Source of the DNA: DSYU01 sp964437595
GTDB taxonomy: Bacteria; Chloroflexota; Anaerolineae; Anaerolineales; Anaerolineaceae
Reading direction: 5' to 3'
Length of the DNA: 64,000 nucleotides
NCBI GenBank assembly: GCA_964437595.1
Contig: CAYTHO010000014.1
Coordinates: 21,305 to 85,304, forward strand
Shown in pieces: positions 62,001 through 64,000 of the stretch. The stretch's first letter is position 1. Each line of letters begins with the position of its first letter. The translations under genes were made by a program, and so were the position numbers. The notes under the pieces are model-generated. The model ran no database searches. It was not told the origin of the DNA and saw nothing but the letters and a program-made list of their open reading frames with translations.

Positions 62001-64000
62001 CAACCGGCAGACGGCTCGGCGGGCATATCGGCATCGCCCGTTCTCGAGGTGACCGCCAGTGACCTGAACGCCGCCAATTCGCTGAACGTATCCTTCTACG
62101 GACGCGCAGCCAGCGAGACGGAGCCAGCCGAGGATTTCACAATCGTCCTCATTCCAGATATACAGAATGAAAGCGAACATGCTCCGGCAATGCTCACTTC
62201 CCAGATGAACTGGATCGTAGCACAAAGGGATGCCAGTAACATTGTATTTGTCACCACGCTTGGGGATACAGTCAACACATCTTCCTCCACGGCTCAATAT
62301 GAAACCGCTGATGCAGCGTTTGATCTGTTAGATGCAGGAGGCATCTGGTACACGGTAGCTCCAGGCAACCACGACAGCGCCTATGGCACAACATACTATG
62401 CCGATTATTTTGGCGTCTCGCGCTATGCCAGCCATCTGTACGCCGATGGCTACTGGTTTGGCGGCTCGTACAACGACTTCAATACCTACTCCCTCTTCAG
62501 CGCATCGGGGAATGACTTCCTTCTCATCAATCTGCAGTATTCCCCCTCCACAGCAGTTATCGATTGGGCAGATACTATACTCAAAGCCTACCCGGACCGC
62601 CGCGCGATTGTCGAGCAGCACGATATTCTCAACGTGAATGACACCTGGAATAACCAGGCTTCTTTCAACGCCCTCAGAGATAACCCCAACCTGTTCCTGA
62701 TGGTGTGCGGTCACATGCACGCGTCCAGCGACGGCGCGGCCTACCGGGCCGAGACAGGCACCGACGGTCACACCATCCATGTTGTCCTGGCCGACTACCA
62801 GGATTTCAACAATGGCAACGGCTGGCTGCGTGTCCTGCGCTTCTCACCCATCAACGATATGATCTACATGACCACCTACTCGCCCTACACCGGCGGGTCC
62901 ATCACCACCGATCCCGATCAAAAGGACCTGGTCTATGACATGAACGGCGAGATGGGGCCAGACTTTACCCTCATCGGCACGGTAACCGGGGTCGCCAATG
63001 GCGCGAATGCCTCGATTACATGGGCCGGGCGCGATCTCGACGCAGAATATGAGTGGTTCGCAGTCGTTGATGACGGCACGGAAACCACATCAGGGCCTAC
63101 CTGGTCGTTCACAACTGGCGCGGTTTCCAACAACGCCCCGGTTATTACGGAAGGCAATGCCATCGATGTAACCATGTCGGAAGACGGCGCGCCAGACCCG
63201 TTCAGCTTAACCCTCAACGCCAGCGATGTGGATGGCGACACTCTCACCTGGAGCATCCAGACGGCTGCATCTCACGGCGCCGCCATTGTAGAAGGGAATG
63301 GAAACGCCAAAGCCATCGCATACGCGCCGGCTGAAAACTACGCGGGCAGCGACAGCTTCGTTGTGAGAGTGTCCGATAACAAAGGCGGGATCGATACGAT
63401 CACGGTAAACGTCGTTGTATCGGCTGTCAACGATGCGCCGGTTTGTTCCGCGATCAGCCAGGCGACGCTTCAGGACACACCGGTCGAATTCAATCCGGCT
63501 TGCTCGGATATCGACAATGAAACCCTGCAGTACGAGATCGTGACCCCGGCAGAACACGGCGCGGCTTCTATCAATGCGGGAATGCTGGCTTACAGCCCGA
63601 ATACTTCGTACACTGGAATGGACACGTTTACCTACCAGGCCAGCGATGGCAGCCTGACCAGCAATCCCGCGCTGGTGACCATCGATGTCACCCAGGTTAT
63701 CACCTGCTACCCGCTGACCCTAAACCATACGGGCAGCGGCAGCAACCCGGTCGCTGTTCCGGCGAACTCGGCGGGCTGCGCGGCGGGGCAGTACCTGGCC
63801 GGTGAAGCCATCGCGTTGAGCGGTGCGGCGCCGGATACCGGCTGGCAGATCAGCGGCTGGAGCGGCACGAGCAGCGATGCGAGCACAGCTGCCACCAACA
63901 ACCTCACCATGCCCGCCAGCGCCCACGCCGTTTCCGTCACGTACACACAGATCGAGTATTCGCTGACGGTCATCTCCGCGCATGGCACGGTGACGAAGTC
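59001..64000 (+). CDS. Giant secreted multidomain protein with internal calcineurin-like phosphoesterase, 3' end missing
   Basis: At least 1666 codons, open to the right edge. Residues 24-45 are a signal or membrane segment. Then: module A1 (about 50-253), a beta-repeat B1 (260-358), a DNRLRE/CBM-like domain (364-564), repeat B2 (570-674), module A2, homologous to A1 (675-880), and repeat B3 (884-987). A metallophosphoesterase follows (1045-1300) with PDIQ (Asp1053), GD (Asp1089), GNHD (1122-1125) and GHMH (1237-1240). Two cadherin-like repeats (about 1378-1565) and a bacterial Ig-like repeat end the visible part. Repeat B and the SAAQSYTVSG pattern are typical of large surface proteins. GGAGG precedes the ATG. 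It probably acts at the cell surface on a phosphate ester or binds carbohydrate. Confidence 0.92.
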   Translation, partial: MVGILRISEKGKKPVTSRTSLAKIRQLIFIFIFLTSLVGANTSTPTVTAAAYVWTAYNDVRSGGHTTANTTTIAYNGLGTLLKQADGSSTGITAAFTRNGSLSPTSNGADSASGTDAYNTFYPYADMAGVVNSSDSGWWHDLTLSGLDQAKTYTFAGSAARGGNYPTRNTTFILSGDDAATNASTSGVTVVNDHTIAFNTGGNASQGYVVRWTGIHPGSDGTIVIRARASTTAEIAGSEANAYGLSVFMLAEETTDPTITTSGALSAFSSTPGEVSAAQSYTVSGVNLAEDIVITAPVGFELSTDGSAYSPSLTLTRTDGTVPSTTVFVRMFSADEGTFGGSITHVSAGAVQVDVPVSGEVSWCQTVALIPSGDAYISEYNDTNNYGASTTLKTTSDADYHRASFFQWDMSSVPSNAIVSGASLTLYVSTAASQEYHLYNLRQSWTEGTGSGSDTDNGATWLTYNGVDAWGEAGASSTTTDREDTNLWAQDSSSFSSTGSHTVDLNGDGIAVVQGWISGTSANNGLTMQNYSSSTSVGDDLQFASSENSTTANRPKLNITYCVSTDPFIMTAGSLTPFFSEPGMASTEQSYTVSGSNLTENLVITAPADFEISTTSGSGFGSALALTPSGGSISATRIYVRFNPTAIGTSSGNIVHTSGEAAVIDKPVSGTASNGWVSYNDCVYLSGQPSTNITTYECFTNNASGLLMNYANGSNTPVTVTITTSGTIDSQTSSSNYGAESSEGTDAYTTFHGIANMVGGARLGATTATITLSFTGLNPSRTYTFATTANRADSDYTDRLTRFTISDVDTAANASTSGVTVNSEDSVTFSTGYNTETGYVTRWTAIQPGADGDFTVTFAVEDGSEYAYGPAVFLLQQEESVGPTISTLGTLSAFNALPGIASAAQTYTVSGSSLTGDVTVTAPAGFELSTGGGAYSPSITLAQTDGIVPATTVSVRLYSPTEGSFGGNITHTSAGATQVNLAVSGAVIDQNVAPNPPLLVQPADGSAGISASPVLEVTASDLNAANSLNVSFYGRAASETEPAEDFTIVLIPDIQNESEHAPAMLTSQMNWIVAQRDASNIVFVTTLGDTVNTSSSTAQYETADAAFDLLDAGGIWYTVAPGNHDSAYGTTYYADYFGVSRYASHLYADGYWFGGSYNDFNTYSLFSASGNDFLLINLQYSPSTAVIDWADTILKAYPDRRAIVEQHDILNVNDTWNNQASFNALRDNPNLFLMVCGHMHASSDGAAYRAETGTDGHTIHVVLADYQDFNNGNGWLRVLRFSPINDMIYMTTYSPYTGGSITTDPDQKDLVYDMNGEMGPDFTLIGTVTGVANGANASITWAGRDLDAEYEWFAVVDDGTETTSGPTWSFTTGAVSNNAPVITEGNAIDVTMSEDGAPDPFSLTLNASDVDGDTLTWSIQTAASHGAAIVEGNGNAKAIAYAPAENYAGSDSFVVRVSDNKGGIDTITVNVVVSAVNDAPVCSAISQATLQDTPVEFNPACSDIDNETLQYEIVTPAEHGAASINAGMLAYSPNTSYTGMDTFTYQASDGSLTSNPALVTIDVTQVITCYPLTLNHTGSGSNPVAVPANSAGCAAGQYLAGEAIALSGAAPDTGWQISGWSGTSSDASTAATNNLTMPASAHAVSVTYTQIEYSLTVISAHGTVTK

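Overview
The window looks like a chromosomal segment of an anaerobic, saccharolytic bacterium, most likely a Chloroflexota (class Anaerolineae). This is inferred from protein style, not from a marker gene. It shows many family 5 peptide/oligosaccharide ABC genes, LacI regulators, hexuronate enzymes, a very large LacI-like/kinase/AraC hybrid regulator, and a selenocysteine formate dehydrogenase with NADH-dehydrogenase-like partners. No rRNA, CRISPR array, prophage or replication origin was seen. The only mobile element is one ISKra4-like insertion sequence.

Layout. (1) 1-8.4 kb, minus strand: a tight operon of a small membrane protein, an HlyD-type lipoprotein, a large FtsX-type permease and two ATPases (one carrying a C-terminal AbrB-like domain), followed by a GH5 lipoprotein and a mannonate-dehydratase-like enolase-superfamily enzyme cut by the window edge. 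(2) 8.6-10.2 kb: an orphan B12-binding radical SAM protein. (3) 10.3-24.6 kb, minus strand: a complete Opp/Dpp-type transporter, an 848-residue protein of unknown function, a degenerate receiver, a 1228-residue hybrid regulator, and a membrane protein with a degenerate M23 fold. (4) 24.9-35.4 kb, plus strand: a DUF362 lipoprotein, then two NuoE/NuoF pairs, an HndB-like protein, a formate dehydrogenase whose in-frame UGA is followed by a canonical bacterial SECIS hairpin, a rubrerythrin-like protein and an FmdE-like protein. (5) 35.5-41.9 kb: tRNA-Arg, small membrane proteins, a MerR regulator, an IS element, and an iron alcohol dehydrogenase/aldo-keto reductase pair behind a MerR-type promoter. 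(6) 41.9-53.5 kb: a LacI gene with a divergent DUF5060/DUF4038 glycosidase, then a hexuronate/aldonate locus (Gnd, LarA-like, mannonate oxidoreductase, LacI, YdjC, KDG-type kinase) and GlgC. (7) 53.5-58.5 kb: AIM24, PdxR divergent from PdxST, and a Gfo/Idh/MocA enzyme. (8) 58.6-64 kb: a candidate small RNA unit and a giant secreted multidomain protein that runs off the right edge.

How it fits together. Secreted glycosidases and the Opp/Dpp-type importer would deliver plant-type oligosaccharides. Mannonate oxidoreductase, mannonate dehydratase and KDG kinase form the usual hexuronate route. The LarA homologue next to 6-phosphogluconate dehydrogenase suggests an additional branch from mannonate through gluconate into the pentose phosphate pathway (inference). 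The formate dehydrogenase locus would exchange electrons between formate, NAD(P)H and ferredoxin during fermentation or acetogenesis. PdxST supplies PLP under a MocR-type regulator. The clearest regulatory signals are a shared GTTAGCGCTAAC-like operator at two promoters of the hexuronate locus, and a MerR dyad present on both sides of the IS insertion.
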